Below, in pieces: positions 24,117 through 35,718 of a DNA stretch of 64,000 nucleotides (position 1 is its first letter; each line of letters opens with the position of its first letter). The DNA is from Taudactylus pleione. Lineage: Eukaryota; Chordata; Amphibia; Anura; Myobatrachidae. The stretch is from the NCBI GenBank assembly GCA_031769625.1, contig JAUIMM010001030.1, forward strand, positions 2,466,001 through 2,530,000, in the 5' to 3' direction. Under the pieces are notes generated by a model. The model made no database searches. It was not told the origin of the DNA and saw only the letters and a list, made by a program, of their open reading frames with translations. The position numbers and the translations under genes were made by a program.

Positions 24117-24462
24117 AATTAGTTGCAGTAATTTACTGTGGGCTAATTGATCCACTGGGGCTATCCAATTAACCATGAAGTCAGCTTGCAGGCTGTGCTT
24201 AACTTGTATTTCTTTTCGGGTCTCAGCAGACCAAAATAGATATATGTGAAAATTAGCCTGTTATCGGGTGCAAACAATAGGTTCACACTTAGGTCCGAGA
24301 ACTTAGATCTGGGAACTTTTCCCGGATTCTATGTGTTAACGTTCGATGACAGATCATTTATTGAGCGAGAAAAAAGGGCTGTAATTGAAAATCCCAGGAC
24401 GTTAAAGCCCGAGGCTACCATCTGTTTTCACTCACATTATTGGGGCTATTTGAATTATCCCC
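24117..24462. mobile_element. MITE with GGGGGAATTCAATTAG ends and TTA target duplication
   Basis: TTA flanks both ends (24114-24116 and 24463-24465). The termini are GGGGGAATTCAA and TTGAATTATCCCC. The 346-bp size and the TTA (TWA) duplication fit a PIF/Harbinger MITE. Non-coding. Confidence 0.65.
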
Positions 24463-24484
24463 TTAATATTACTAGAAGTTAGGA

Positions 24485-25372
24485 TTTAATAAAAAAAAAC
24501 ATATCCAAAATTCGACCATATCTCACACAAGACACTGCATGCAATCATTATTTCCCGTATTGACTATTGCAATAGTCTCCTTTCTGGTCTTCCCAAAAAC
24601 AGGCTCTTGCTATTACAATCCATTATGAATGCAGCTGCAAGACTGATCTTCCTCACCAAACGTTCATCGTCTGCTGCTCTGCTCTGTCAGTCCCTCCATT
24701 AGTTGCCGGTTTTCTACCGTATTCAATGCAAAATACTTTTACTTACAAATAAGGTTATTAACCAAACCACACCAACATACATCTCTTCACTCATCTCAAA
24801 ATATCTCCCAACCTGACCTCTCCGCTCAGCACAAGATCTGCGTCTCTCATCCCCATGCATTACTTGCTCCCATTCACGGTTACAGGACTTTTTTCGGGCT
24901 GCACCCACTCCATGGAATGCCTTACCACCCACATTAAGACTTTCCTCTAGTCTCCAATCCTTCAAGCGTTCCCTGAAAACTCACCTCTTCAGGCAAGCTT
25001 ATCAGATTCCAAAACAGCACACAAACCTTCATGTCTTACATATCTAATTACATCCACTTTCACAGTCAACACATAACCTCACATATTCTTTCCTTCACAT
25101 CCTCCGGACATTTGGCCTACATTCCTGTGTGACTGGAGCAAGCAGCCCACCAAGAAACTCTGCATCCTGGCTAGACCAAAATGCAATATATAGCACCTAT
25201 CTTGTGTATCAATGCCTATTTCCCTACAGATTGTAAGCTTGTGAGCAGGGCCTTACTACCTATATATCCGTCTGTTACTACCCAGTTTTGTTCTATTAAT
25301 GTTTCCAATTGTAAAGCGCAATGGAATATGCTGCGTTATATAAGAAACTGTTAATAAATAATAAATTAAAAA
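24485..25372 (+). mobile_element. L2 LINE 3' end
   Basis: Plus-strand frames resemble the C-terminal tail of L2 RT in order: a NAAARLI-like block (about 24630), YRIQCKILLLTNK (about 24717), then FFRAAPTPWNALP and SSSLQSFKRSLKTHLF (about 24890-24995). After this come the conserved L2-type 3' UTR words TTGTAAGCTTGTGAGCAGGGC and AAAGCGCAATGGAATATGCTG and a TAATAAA tail near 25350. It is 5'-truncated, has frameshifts and is inactive. Confidence 0.75.
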
Positions 25373-25720
25373 TAAACTCCAAACATACTCATTCCCCAGA
25401 CGCTCTTAGCTCATATAAATATCGCTCACAAAATTAGTATTAATATTTAGGGCCAAATGTAAAAGGGTGAGAGTTTAGAAAATGTGAGAGTCTCCTCACA
25501 CTTTTTAAACTTGTTTTGTCCGAGAATAAAGTAGCAGAGCAAACTTGCATGTTTTTCATACTCAAAAAACGTTCACGATTTAAGATTTCCCATTTTGAAG
25601 CTAAACTCGACCACTGTGAGAGTTTACTGCTAAACTCTCACATTTTCTAATCTCTCCCCTATTACATTTGTCCCTTAATGTCATAAAACAGAATGCTCAT
25701 AACTTATAATTGTGTGATTG

Positions 25721-25731
25721 TTTTTTTTTAG
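25721..25731 (+). promoter_or_regulatory. 3' splice acceptor upstream of the ALDH1B1 coding exon
   Basis: A run of nine T residues followed by AG at 25730-25731 stands eight bases before the start codon at 25739. This fits an upstream non-coding 5' exon spliced onto a single coding exon, as I recall for mammalian ALDH1B1. The upstream exon itself was not identified. Confidence 0.7.
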
Positions 25732-25738
25732 TGAAGCC

Positions 25739-27286
25739 ATGTTCCGTGTTCAAGCTCAACACCATATTCCCAAGCTACGTTATATGGTAGCTTTGTATTC
25801 TGAGACAAAAGTACAGAAGCCTCTAGATAATGTGAAATACACTAAATTGTTTATAAACAATGAATGGCACAATGCAGTCAGTGGGAGGACATTTCCAACT
25901 GTGGACCCATCTACTGGAAAAATCATTACTCAGGTTGCTGAAGCAGACAAGGCTGATGTTAACCTTGCAGTTGAAGCTGCAAAACAGGCCTTCAAGTTGG
26001 GATCTCCTTGGCGTCGTATGGATGCATCACAGCGAGGCCAACTCCTAAATCGCCTTGCAGATCTCATAGAAAGAGACAGAGTCTACTTGGCAACCCTAGA
26101 AACCATGGATAATGGTAAACCATTTTCAGTATCTTATAATGTAGATGTGGGTGAAATAATCAAGATTTACAGATATTATGCAGGGTTTGCAGACAAATGG
26201 CATGGAAAGACTATTCCTATGGATGGAAAATATTTCTGCTACACTAGGCATGAACCAGTTGGTGTTTGCGGGCAAATCATTCCATGGAATTTCCCACTGA
26301 TAATGCAGTGCTGGAAACTAGCACCAGCATTAGCCACTGGAAACACAGTTGTTATGAAGGTTGCTGAGCAGACCCCACTCTCTGCTTTGTACATAGCCTC
26401 CTTGATAAAGGAAGCTGGTTTTCCTCCGGGTGTGGTGAACATATTAACAGGTTATGGGCCTACTGCCGGGGCTGCAATCGTAAGACACATGGATGTTGAT
26501 AAAGTTGCATTTACTGGCTCCACCAATGTTGGCCACCTAATTCAACAGTCAGCCGGCGAGTCAAACCTTAAAAGAGTCACACTGGAACTTGGTGGGAAAA
26601 GCCCATGTATTGTGCTGGCAGATGCAGACTTAGAGAATGCAGTAGAGCAGTGTCATGAAGCTTTATTTTTTAATATGGGTCAGTGCTGCGCTGCAGGTTC
26701 CAGAACTTACGTGGAAGAATCTATCTACAATGAGTTTCTAGAAAGTGCTGTCAAGAAAGCCAAAGAAAGGAAGGTGGGAAATCCATTTGCTTTAGACACA
26801 GAACATGGCCCACAAATAGATAAAAAACAATTTGATAAAATTATTGACTATATTAAAAGTGGGAAAAAGGAAGGAGCTAAAGTAATGTGTGGGGGAGAGC
26901 GCTTTGGCGATGAAGGTTATTTTATTAAGCCAACTGTTTTTGCTGATGTCCAGGATAACATGAGAATTGCAAGAGAAGAAATATTTGGCCCTGTGCAGTC
27001 AGTAATTAAATTTAAAAAACCAGATGAAGCTATTGAAAGGGCAAATAATACAAGGTATGGACTAGCTGCAGGCATATTTACTAAAGACTTAGACAGAGCA
27101 ATGCATTTCTCTCAGACACTACAAGCTGGTACAGTGTGGGTGAATACATATAACATTGTAGCTTGTCAGACACCGTTCGGAGGCTATAAAGAATCTGGAA
27201 ATGGAAGAGAGCTGGGAGAAGATGGACTTAAAGCTTATACAGAAGTGAAAAGTGTAATAATAAAAACCACAGAAAAGAACTCTTAA
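25739..27286 (+). CDS. aldh1b1: Aldehyde dehydrogenase 1 family B1 (mitochondrial), intronless coding exon
   Basis: The 515-residue product is an NAD-dependent aldehyde dehydrogenase of the ALDH1/2 group, expected to oxidise aldehydes such as acetaldehyde in the mitochondrial matrix as a homotetramer. Key residues are all present: Asn184 in PWNFP, Lys207 in VVMKVAE, Glu283 in LELGGKSP, catalytic Cys317 in GQCCAAGSR, and Glu414 in EEIFGPV, each at ALDH2 numbering plus 15. Residues 1-21 are basic, lack acidic residues and look like a mitochondrial presequence. Segments such as [11 protein letters not shown] and [20 protein letters not shown] are closer to ALDH1B1 than to ALDH2. The frame is uninterrupted and the length matches the family (about 517). 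The ATG at 25739 is chosen because it follows the splice acceptor; an upstream in-frame TTG lies in the polypyrimidine tract. The residue after the catalytic Cys is Ala where many relatives have Cys. Confidence 0.95.
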   Translation: MFRVQAQHHIPKLRYMVALYSETKVQKPLDNVKYTKLFINNEWHNAVSGRTFPTVDPSTGKIITQVAEADKADVNLAVEAAKQAFKLGSPWRRMDASQRGQLLNRLADLIERDRVYLATLETMDNGKPFSVSYNVDVGEIIKIYRYYAGFADKWHGKTIPMDGKYFCYTRHEPVGVCGQIIPWNFPLIMQCWKLAPALATGNTVVMKVAEQTPLSALYIASLIKEAGFPPGVVNILTGYGPTAGAAIVRHMDVDKVAFTGSTNVGHLIQQSAGESNLKRVTLELGGKSPCIVLADADLENAVEQCHEALFFNMGQCCAAGSRTYVEESIYNEFLESAVKKAKERKVGNPFALDTEHGPQIDKKQFDKIIDYIKSGKKEGAKVMCGGERFGDEGYFIKPTVFADVQDNMRIAREEIFGPVQSVIKFKKPDEAIERANNTRYGLAAGIFTKDLDRAMHFSQTLQAGTVWVNTYNIVACQTPFGGYKESGNGRELGEDGLKAYTEVKSVIIKTTEKNS

Positions 27287-27440
27287 CATTCAAAGACAAC
27301 ATATAATTTGAAAATGTTGCAACATTTGCAGTAGATGTAGACAAAAAATATAATTTAAAAATAATAATAAAACATCAATATCTAAAATCACTATACAAGC
27401 AATTCACCCTCAATTAAAGCAATACTAATAAAAATAATCC
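27287..27440 (+). terminator. Probable ALDH1B1 3' UTR with polyadenylation signals
   Basis: After the TAA stop, AATAAA occurs at 27366-27371 and 27427-27432 in an AT-rich context. Either could define a short 3' UTR. No transcript evidence is available. Confidence 0.55.
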
Positions 27441-29527
27441 TAGTGTAATCATTGCTTTCACAATGTGTTTAAGAGTTAGTGGCTGTGTTCCTTATATATT
27501 ATGTTGTTACAGTATATTTTGTTTGTAATTGTTTTGTTTTAGACAAAAAGCAAATCATAGACTGCATATTGTGTTTCTTTTAGCTTATATACATGAACAA
27601 TCACTATTTATTTAGGAAATGTCTATACGATTTGCTAGACACACACATGACACTTACCTCATCATCGTGTCTTATTGAGTAATTAATTATTTAGACTACA
27701 AGATTAATTCTGGGTGACAATTTCTGTGAGGTCACTGGTACTTCCACTGAGTAGGGTCATGTGTGGAGGTCTGAGTGATGTTTGGGAAGGTTAGGCATGT
27801 GATGGAGAGTATTTTTCGGAGAATATGTGGGATATGAGGACATCTGTAATTGTTGCGGATGAAGATCTAACAAGGATGGTCATCTGTCCATTAGGCTCCC
27901 ATTATTGTCTCCTCTATCAGCATCAGCTCCAACTTCCCACTTTTGGCACAGGAACCCGCCTTATTGTGTCCACCATGAACACCTGATTATTCTGAGCCAC
28001 CCATTGGATTGTGACATTGATTTGGACTTGTGGACTTCCCTCTACAGACCATCAAGAGTGCCAGACACCAAGGGTGGGTACAGGGTTACTGGCCAGCCTG
28101 TGGTGTTAGTCTGGGGGAGGTACAGGGCATTGGCCTTGATGGAGCTGTGGAGGTCTCCCTGTGTCTCCTGTTTCCAGGAACTTGTGAGGCTGAGCCACAC
28201 AGCGGGATACGTAGCATCCACCCCTGGATGGCTAAACGATTTGCAGTCTGTGGGGAACTGGAAGTAAGGGAGGTACAGTGCAGCCATTACTAATCTGGCT
28301 TTCTATTCTGTTCGAATTGCATTGAATTTATTAATACATAACCACCTCTTTCCCATGAGTTAAACAGAATTTACTAAGATGTGCAGACATACAGTAATCC
28401 ATACAGTAGTTGCCAATTAGCAATTAATTAACAGATGATTGATCTAATACAGTTTTAACATTGAAAAATAGATGTGCTATGTGCTACTACTCATTGTGCG
28501 CTTAAATAATAAAACCACTAATCTCAAATTGCATGGCAATAATTTAAGTTTTGTTTATACAGTATACACTGTTCTCCTTTATTATGATTATTCTTGATTT
28601 CATTTTGAAATAATTCACATTAATGTGTTAATACTGTATATAAAGAAGTGGCTGTGCTAATTATGATTACATATGTAATGAGAAAGGAAAGCTTTATAAG
28701 GTTTTGCAGATATATACATATTTATAAATATTTTAGATTCATTAATATTTAAAAAACTTGCTGGCAACGTGTACATTTTCATTCTCTGCAATGATACATA
28801 TAAAGAAAGATAGAATGCTTTCTCTTCCTTCCTATACTGTATGTACTGCTTATTGCAAGCCATTTGTGGTAGCACCCCTAGTGATATATGAACTCAAATA
28901 AGAATACTAGTTAAGGGGTCTCTAGATATAAACTATCTTATCATTTGCTTCCAGTGCGTTGGTGTATTTTCTTTTTCTATATTCTCTGTTATAACTAGAA
29001 CAACAGATTCCACAAGAATAGAAATAGCTTATAAAGATATATATTGGCCTCAATAGATGTTCAAAAGCCTGCACCATACTTACCTGCCTTTTGTATCTGA
29101 CCTCTGGGAGATCCAGGAAGGACCAGGTGGGAAAACATCACAGCCCAGCCCCCACAATATAATGTCACAGTTTACTCCATAACAGCACAGAGGGTGGGCC
29201 TATGATGACTCAATTCACTGTGAATTGCTCTACTATGCTTTAGGGTTGTCTATTTTCCCAGAAGCAGGAAAAAGTCTAATGGAATTTCCAGGAGAGAAGA
29301 CATGTATGGATTTCCCGCCTACAATTACAAGAGATACTGTGTAAAAACTATTTTTTACTGGATAATGTGCAAGTTATAATAATAATAAAAAAATCATATG
29401 TACATTTTCATTTAACTGTGTACTACAATTTACAATATAGTAATAACTTCAAAGTCCTAAAACTGCAAAAAACAATATTCAAGTGAATGTACCTTATAAT
29501 GTGCCTCATGCATCAGTGACCTAATTA
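27441..29527. other. No recognised gene
   Basis: A 120-codon frame at 27905-28267 has no recognisable motif and no splice context, so I do not call it. The rest is AT-rich. Confidence 0.45.
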
Positions 29528-29535
29528 ACTAGAAT

Positions 29536-29693
29536 CAGGCCTGGCTAAACGGTGGCTCTCCAGCTGTTATGAAACTACATGTCCCAGCATTCCTCGCCAC
29601 AGTTTTGTTATTAGGGAATGCTAAAACTGTGTCAGGGAATGCAGGGATGTGTAGTTTTACAACAGCTGGGGAGCCACAGGTTGACCAGGCCTG
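29536..29693. mobile_element. Short hAT-type MITE, CAGGCCTGG ends
   Basis: The 158-bp palindromic element starts CAGGCCTGGCTAAAC and ends TTGACCAGGCCTG, with long matching arms (TGAAACTACATGTCCCAGCATTC against GAATGCAGGGATGTGTAGTTTTA). The flanks AACTAGAAT and AACTAGAT differ by one base, suggesting an 8-bp duplication. A related arm pair is at 41800-41932. Confidence 0.65.
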
Positions 29694-29699
29694 AACTAG

Positions 29700-30170
29700 A
29701 TAATTAGAGATAGGGTTTCTCCCTATGGGCAGGATCGCTTTATGGATGCAGCACATCCTGCCACTTATCAGTTACATATCGGCGTTAATAATGCTGGTAT
29801 GTACGTATCATTGCAATTAAAAACGCAAAGCACTGCTCTTCCAAAAAGAGCTGTCCTTTGCGAAGAGTGGACTTCTGGGTTTATGACCCAAAAGTCCCTC
29901 TGCGCATGTTCCATATGGCGTGCGCGCCGTGGGGGATGTTGGGAGGGATCCGATTGGATCCCTCTTTAGCACAATTCAAAATAAGTCCATAGGTTTTGAT
30001 GGGCAATGCCATCTGTAGATGGTGTTTTTGCCTTCCGGGTCCAAGCTCTGGAAAGTAACTCATCCCAGAGCTTGGTACATGTGGGAATGCGGTCAAAACC
30101 CTGAAAACTGCAGTTTTCAAAGTTTTGGATGCTTTTTCCCCTTAGTACATCTCGCCCTGAAAAGCTACCG
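29700..30170. repeat. Unclassified MITE-like repeat
   Basis: The right end, CCCCTTAGTACATCTCGCCCT, resembles the GAGATGTACTAAG ends of the element at 36579-36898. There are internal inverted pairs such as AGAGCTTGG/CCAAGCTCT and AAAACTGCAGTTTT. The left end is uncertain. Confidence 0.4.
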
Positions 30171-31019
30171 TCGTGTTTTTGATGGTGATAGTCCCAACGG
30201 ACATAGAGAGCTGTACAGTATTTCCCAGTGAAAGTGTCCCATTACAAAGCAGAGGGAAGTCTAATTACAGCTCAGGATGGTTATTTTCAATGAAAAATGC
30301 TTTATTTAAATACAGCATTTTTTTAGTTTGTTTTCTTTTAAGTAGAACTGAAAACACGTCAAGAAAATGCATGAACTGGTAAGCCAGGTAACATATATGC
30401 ACCAAGACTATACTTACTGTTGCCAGTATCGCCAGGCAGCTGACTATCACCGATATTTTCTTGGTGAATCATTGTGATAAGCGATTTTTTTATCACTGTT
30501 GCAATTAGCAATAGAAAACAGGCCCCTATCACTACTTTTTAATAAACAAACCCTTTAGTATATAATTTGTGTCTTAAAGAACCTGGGTCTAGTGACCATT
30601 GCTCATGGTAATATATTTTGTAAGCTGCATGTTTTTAATATTGCTACAATAGACAAGTGTTGTTAATGTATAGATGAATTTTGATGTCAACACATAGCAT
30701 ACAATATGAAAACTTATTATTTCATTATAAGGAAGTACACACCACTTACTGCAAATTATTACAAATCACCTCCATGTTCTGTGACCTGTATAAACACTTG
30801 CAACCTTGTACCTTTATATGGTCATGAATGGTAATAGTCTTATAAATTACAATAGCAAGCATATGAATACATTCAGCATGACCTGGTTTTTCTTGTATAT
30901 TCTCCTTTTGATGTATTGTTCTTGCTTTGTATATGCATCTTCAACATAATTTCAACATTATAATAAAATATAAAACAAGTAATAAAAATTACCACCCAAG
31001 TAAATACATTGATATTTTT
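30171..31019. other. No recognised feature
   Basis: AT-rich sequence without coding signal or paired repeats. Confidence 0.4.
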
Positions 31020-31250
31020 GGGTTCGGCATATTCTGCGACATTCATAATGTTAACATGGGAATGTTAACATGGTCGTAATGTTGACATGGACCAAGCCAA
31101 CATTCAGTACGTTGACAATCATCATATTGACAACGATGAAATGTTGACATGATTAGACTGTTGACAAAATGATCTTCATGGATAGGAAAAGGAAATAAAC
31201 TTGGAGATAGCAAAAGGCGCTTACAATGGAAAAACAATATCAGGGAAAAA
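31020..31250. repeat. ATGTTAACATGG / ATGTTGACATG degenerate array
   Basis: There are repeated short inverted words of the form ATGTTRACATG, TCGTAATGTTGACATGG and CATATTGACAACGATG. Similar words (ACATGTTGAAATTGTG, GTCGACAATATGATTGTCGA) lie at 33370-33510, beside a CCCTAA-rich array, so both may be parts of one interspersed repeat type. Confidence 0.45.
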
Positions 31251-31482
31251 AGTTAAATGGAATACACTTAAATCGCCTATGTGTCGTTGATCAACGCTAA
31301 TACTGCCTATAAACAAATACATAGGGTATGTGTAAAGTTATGTGTATAGAGCTTTTTGTCACAATTGACGACTAGTAATATTAATATTGGAATGCTTATG
31401 TCTTGCGGATCAGTACTACTAATTATAAGGATGTATATGCTAATGGTGTTTGCAAAGATTAATACCTGGTGTTAAGTGTTAT

Positions 31483-31592
31483 ATGTACACCACGGTGGAA
31501 CTGCCTCACTAAAGAGAGGTAAACTACTGAGCATTACATGTACACCACGGTGGAACTGCCTCACTAAAGAAGAGGTAAACTACTGAGCATAA
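31483..31592 (+). repeat. Tandem duplication, 55-bp unit
   Basis: The unit beginning ATGTACACCACGGTGGAACT and ending CTACTGAGCAT occurs twice in a row, at 31483 and 31538, nearly identical. It contains the short palindrome CCACGGTGG. Confidence 0.8.
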
Positions 31593-32684
31593 TTATGGGC
31601 TGCTGATTATTTTTTGCAATTATTTTAAGTACAAATTGTGAAACAATTAATGTCCTACATACATGTGAACCATTTTGTAAGGGTGCATATGGATTTTGGC
31701 AATACTTCTCTACTAACACACATATATGAGGGATATGAATGTTTGAATCCTTCAGCAGTTTTTATCTCTTGGTATCTTATTCCTGCATAACCTTTCATTA
31801 GACTCTCATTGTGAGGCAGTCTATCATTGTCCCTGTACTGGTACTTTAATAACAGGGACAGTGGAGGCAAGCACCTACGCAACAGCAGATCCAAAATCCT
31901 TACTTTCTTCCACCAAGCTATTTACACTTCACTGTGCTCTCATTCCCCTGTTCACTGCAGATGGCACACAAGGGATAAGTAGAAGCAGAGAGGCGTGTTT
32001 ACAGTACATAGCATTGGTAACTCTAAATAATCTTTACCCAATCAATGTAGGTAAATGATACCTGAATCTAAGTGTGGTTGATAATTATGTGATAACGAGC
32101 TCACCAGAGGTAGTAAGATACAGATCTTCTGAAGAATCTTCTGTATTTATAGCACACAAAAAATATCAATTGTAAATGAATATGCGAAGAATTAAAATGT
32201 CAGAATATTTTCGCCTTTTACAACAAAATATTTTAATATTGTTATGTGTGTGTAATATTTCTATATGTGTAGATCAGGAACCTCTTGATTTTAAACTTAT
32301 TAAATAAAAGTTATATTTTAATAATATAACTTATTGCTTAAGTGCCCCAACAAATTTACATAGTGTAATACTGCTAATAAATGAAATATCAACATCAGCG
32401 GAAAATTGACATGTAATCCACCACCTTTATCTTCAATATGTGTTGAGCAGAACCCCCCGAGTCAATATACTTACAACTGTATCTCTTTCACACAGCAGAT
32501 AAGTAGTGTATTTTCATCAATCCAGGTGACCACTACCCAGCAGAATCCCATACCGTATATGGATGGATAAACAGTTTACATAAAACTAGAAGAAACACCA
32601 AATAGTATAATACTGCTTTAATACGACATTGATAGCAGATAAAAACTGACACATACATTACAAGTTAAATGAATCCTGAAATAC
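31593..32684. other. No recognised feature
   Basis: No gene or paired terminal repeat was identified. Confidence 0.4.
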
Positions 32685-32688
32685 TAAG

Positions 32689-32818
32689 GGTTCTATTTAC
32701 TAAGGCTTGGATGGAGATAAAGTGAACAGAGATAAAGTGCTAGCCAATCAGCTCCTAACTACCATGTCACAGGTTGTTTGGTACTTTATCTCCATCCAAG
32801 GCTTAGTAAATAGACCCC
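32689..32818. repeat. Palindromic MITE, GGTCTATTTACTAAGCCTTGG type
   Basis: The left arm TTCTATTTACTAAGGCTTGGATGGAGATAAAGT pairs with the right arm ACTTTATCTCCATCCAAGGCTTAGTAAATAGACC. TAAG lies beside both ends. It is about 130 bp. A second copy is nested at 36624-36799. Confidence 0.75.
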
Positions 32819-32962
32819 TAAGTGTGCAAGCCTACCTGAGCAGAGATAGAATTCAACATGATTAGTGTAGGCCAGATGGAATCGGCGCACTTTGTTAATA
32901 CAATTATTAAACATTCCTGGTAGTCTAGTGGTGGTTCCAGCTGTCTTCCTGTGAGGATCCCT

Positions 32963-33221
32963 AAAGCCGGGTACACACTGGAAAGATATCGGTTGGATAG
33001 TCAGTGTGTATAGTCAATCTGAGCGCTCCCGCGGTTGTTATCGATATTTTCCGGTTGGCCGTGCTGCACGGCTAACCAGACGATATTGCATGGAGCGCCA
33101 TGCAAGGTAATGAAGGGCTCATTCTGCCCTTCATTACATCGTTCTGATGTGTACCGCGGATATGTCGGCCCTTTGGCCACCACATTGTCCGGGTACATAT
33201 TGCTCAAGTGTGTACCCAGCA
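32963..33221. repeat. MITE, GCCGGGTACACAC ends
   Basis: The left end AAAGCCGGGTACACACTGG pairs with the right end AAGTGTGTACCCAGC. Internal palindromes are present (GCCGTGCTGCACGGC; GAAGGGCTCATTCTGCCCTTC). Non-coding, about 260 bp. Confidence 0.65.
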
Positions 33222-33345
33222 TAACCCCTAACCCTCCCCCTAGTGCCTAAACTTAACCTCTACTCCCACAGCCTAACCATCCCCCTTGTGCCTATCCCTA
33301 ACCTTCCTCTCCCATGGCCTAACCTTAACCTTCCACTGTCGCAGA
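33222..33345. repeat. CCCTAA-rich degenerate array
   Basis: Words such as CCCCTAACCCTCCCCCTAGTG and CCTAACCATCCCCCTTGTG recur. The family is similar to 22594-22790 and 40040-40320. Confidence 0.6.
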
Positions 33346-33566
33346 CTAGCTCTAACTATCCAGTCCTTGCAGAATGTTGCCATTTCACATGTTGAAATTG
33401 TGAATATGTTGACATTATGTAGATGTGGACATGTTGCATACAATGCAACAATGTCGATATCATAATTTTCAACATTTTGGTCGACAATATGATTGTCGAA
33501 TATTTTTAATGTCATTCTTAATGTATGAGATTGTCATACACTGGATCAAGAAAGATGGTAAAATTT

Positions 33567-33781
33567 AATATGTGCTAAGTACCCCCTTAAAATAATATAA
33601 TTCACGATTAATTCTCAGTATATTAAACTTGTTAAAGAGGACAGATTGAGGAGTTGCCAATAGCAACCACTCAGCTTCTAGCTATCATTTTATAGAATGG
33701 ACATGATTAATAGCTAGAACTGATTGGTTGCTATGGTCAACTTTTCCACTTGCCCTCATTAGGTTTGATACTTATCCTTTA
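33567..33781. repeat. Probable degenerate MITE
   Basis: GAGGAGTTGCCAATAGCAACC and GGTTGCTATGGTCAACTTTTCC are partly complementary arms, resembling the GGTTGCTATGGGCAACA families nearby. The ends are not clear. Confidence 0.35.
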
Positions 33782-33907
33782 ACATATTATATTATTATGG
33801 CTGTCTGGGTGCAGGCAGTGTATTTGAATATTGTCAAAGATTTACCTTTGCTAAATAAGTGATAGCGAAATGAACAAGATTTGATCCTTTATTACATACA
33901 GTCTAAT

Positions 33908-34220
33908 GCTGGGTACACATTTGGCAATACATCGTCGGTCCAATTGGTGAGCGATATAGTGAGTGCATTGGCGGGTGTATACACCAGATATATCTGTGAA
34001 CGACGTAGTTCACAGACATATCAGGTCAGCCCTGCAGTGCAGCTAATGCCGATATATCTGAAAGATATATATCGGTGCATCTGGCTGTGTGTACGGTCGA
34101 CCCACCGGCCACCTATACACTGGCTGCAGGGACACTTTGACACTGGCATCACAACTGGGCGTGTCCAGTTGAGATGTATGGCCAGACATTTTGAACAGTC
34201 GATTGGCAAGTGTGTATAGC
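33908..34220. repeat. MITE, GCTGGGTACACA ends
   Basis: The left end is GCTGGGTACACATTTGGCAATAC and the right end CGATTGGCAAGTGTGTATAGC. It is related to 32963-33221 by its ends but has a different interior. Inverted arms are present, and no coding. Confidence 0.6.
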
Positions 34221-34224
34221 ATAC

Positions 34225-34342
34225 CAGATTCTACTTAACATTTAACAAGCCCCTTCTAGACAGTAATAGTTAGAATTTGATTGGTTTCTATGGGCAACAT
34301 CTCCACTTAAAAAACCTCTAACTTTAGTAAATATACCCCTAG
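34225..34342. repeat. Half copy of the TTTAGTAAATAT MITE family
   Basis: It contains CAGATTCTACTTAACATTTAACAAG, GGTTTCTATGGGCAACATCTCCACTT and CTTTAGTAAATATACCCC, matching the right half of copies at 40732-40902 and 53302-53461. It abuts the preceding MITE directly. Confidence 0.6.
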
Positions 34343-34460
34343 GTTTCACATATTGCTGTTGCAGGCATTCTGAATAAAGTATGTAGAGCATTTCTTCTCT
34401 GCATTTGCATGGATTATTAGACAGCTGAGAAATGTGCTGCCAAACTGCACACAAACCAAC

Positions 34461-35618
34461 CAGGGCTGGATTAAAGGGGGGGGGGGGGGGCAAAGGGGGC
34501 AAGTAACCCCGGGCCCCCCTGCACCAGTAAAAAACTTTGTGGTCGGGTCCAGCACTGTTGCTGCTGTGTGTTGAGCAGTACTCTTCTATACACTGTATGC
34601 AGTGTGAACTGTGAGGGCTGCGCAGTGCGCTGCAGTAAAGAAGCTTCTCTTTCCTCTGAGCCCTCCCGACAGACTCCATCCCTTTGCCTCTGTTAAGACC
34701 TGCCCCTTTCCCCCCACTCTACCCTGTGTTTAGCCTTGCCCTTCCCTAGTCTCCACCCACCACCCAGTTCTCCTCTTCTCTCTCACGAGTCCCCTGTCTG
34801 TGTAAGAGCAGCCTGTCTCTCCCCTCCTCCGGATCTCTACAATGGCAGTCTGCTGAGACCAGGACACCGTGATCTTCCTGCACCATGATCTTCCTGCTGA
34901 GGTAAGTACAGTGTATGAGAAGGTGTAGGGGTATGTTAATGCAGTCTGGGGGTGGGGTGCATTAATGTTATCTGTGGGGGTAGTGTTAATGGGATGGGGG
35001 TGTATTAACATTATGGGGGATATATTACTGCCATCTGGGTGGTGGGTTGGGGGTGCAGTAATATTATAGGGGGTATGCTACTGCCATCTGGGTGATGGGG
35101 TGGGGGTGTAGCAATACTGGTCCTGATTCAGAGGTGAATGGACCTGCAGTAGCAGCTGTGGCAAAGTCGCAGCCACTACAGCATTTTGATGCTAATGCCG
35201 CTGACGGTAGGCATTTTATTGAGACACCCACCGGCCACAAAACAAATCCACCGATGTGCGCATAAAGACGCACCATCAACTGCACCATCCGACGTTAGAG
35301 CAACCTTATGGTTGCTCAGAATCGCTGCGGCGGTGCCAGGGAAACTGCGTCTTTCGACGCAGCACTGACACCTACACGCCCATCACCATTTAAGTCCCCG
35401 CCCAGGAACACCTATTGAAATTGCATAGATCTCCGTGCAATTCCAATATGCGTCCCCCGGCGGTAACCATACCTGCGTCCACCTCTGAATCAGGCTCACT
35501 ATGTGGGGTGAGGGGTATAGTGATACCATCTGGGAGCAGATAAGAATCTGTCTACCTCTGTAATAGGGCCCCCCTGTCTGAAGTGCCCCAGGCCCCCCAT
35601 AGCCTTAATCCAGCCCTG
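34461..35618. mobile_element. Non-autonomous hAT-like element, CAGGGCTGGATTAA ends
   Basis: Perfect 14-bp terminal inverted repeats: CAGGGCTGGATTAA at 34461 and TTAATCCAGCCCTG ending at 35618. The 8-bp flanks AAACCAAC and TCACCAAC agree at six positions, as for an old hAT duplication. It holds a C/G homopolymer run near 34477, G-rich tandem words (GGGGTGTATTAA), and a nested MITE at 35119-35497. No transposase. Confidence 0.75.
35119..35497. mobile_element. MITE (GGTCCTGATTCAGAG) nested in a hAT-like element
   Basis: ACT flanks both ends exactly (35116-35118 and 35498-35500). The left end is GGTCCTGATTCAGAGGTG and the right end CACCTCTGAATCAGGCTC. It is about 379 bp with GC-rich internal inverted words (TGCTAATGCCGCTGACGG). 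It uses the same terminus group as the 13427, 18054 and 38672 elements. Confidence 0.7.
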
Positions 35619-35718
35619 TCACCAACAGCATAACAGAACAAGATAACTCCCTGTTCTCATATATTTTTATTCTGCTGTATGTCTTTCCCTTTTTTTATGT
35701 GATTAATAATGTAAACAA

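Noticed and set aside
25718..25738. Upstream in-frame extension of ALDH1B1 (residues FFFSEA)
   Set aside because: It would start at TTG and translate the polypyrimidine tract of a splice acceptor. The ATG at 25739 gives the expected length and presequence.
25739..27286. ALDH1B1 frame as a processed pseudogene of ALDH2
   Set aside because: The frame is intact with all catalytic residues, and its signature segments match ALDH1B1, which is intronless in the coding region in other vertebrates too.
27905..28267. 120-codon plus-strand frame near ALDH1B1
   Set aside because: No recognisable domain, no splice or start context, and overlapping frames on the other strand of similar length.
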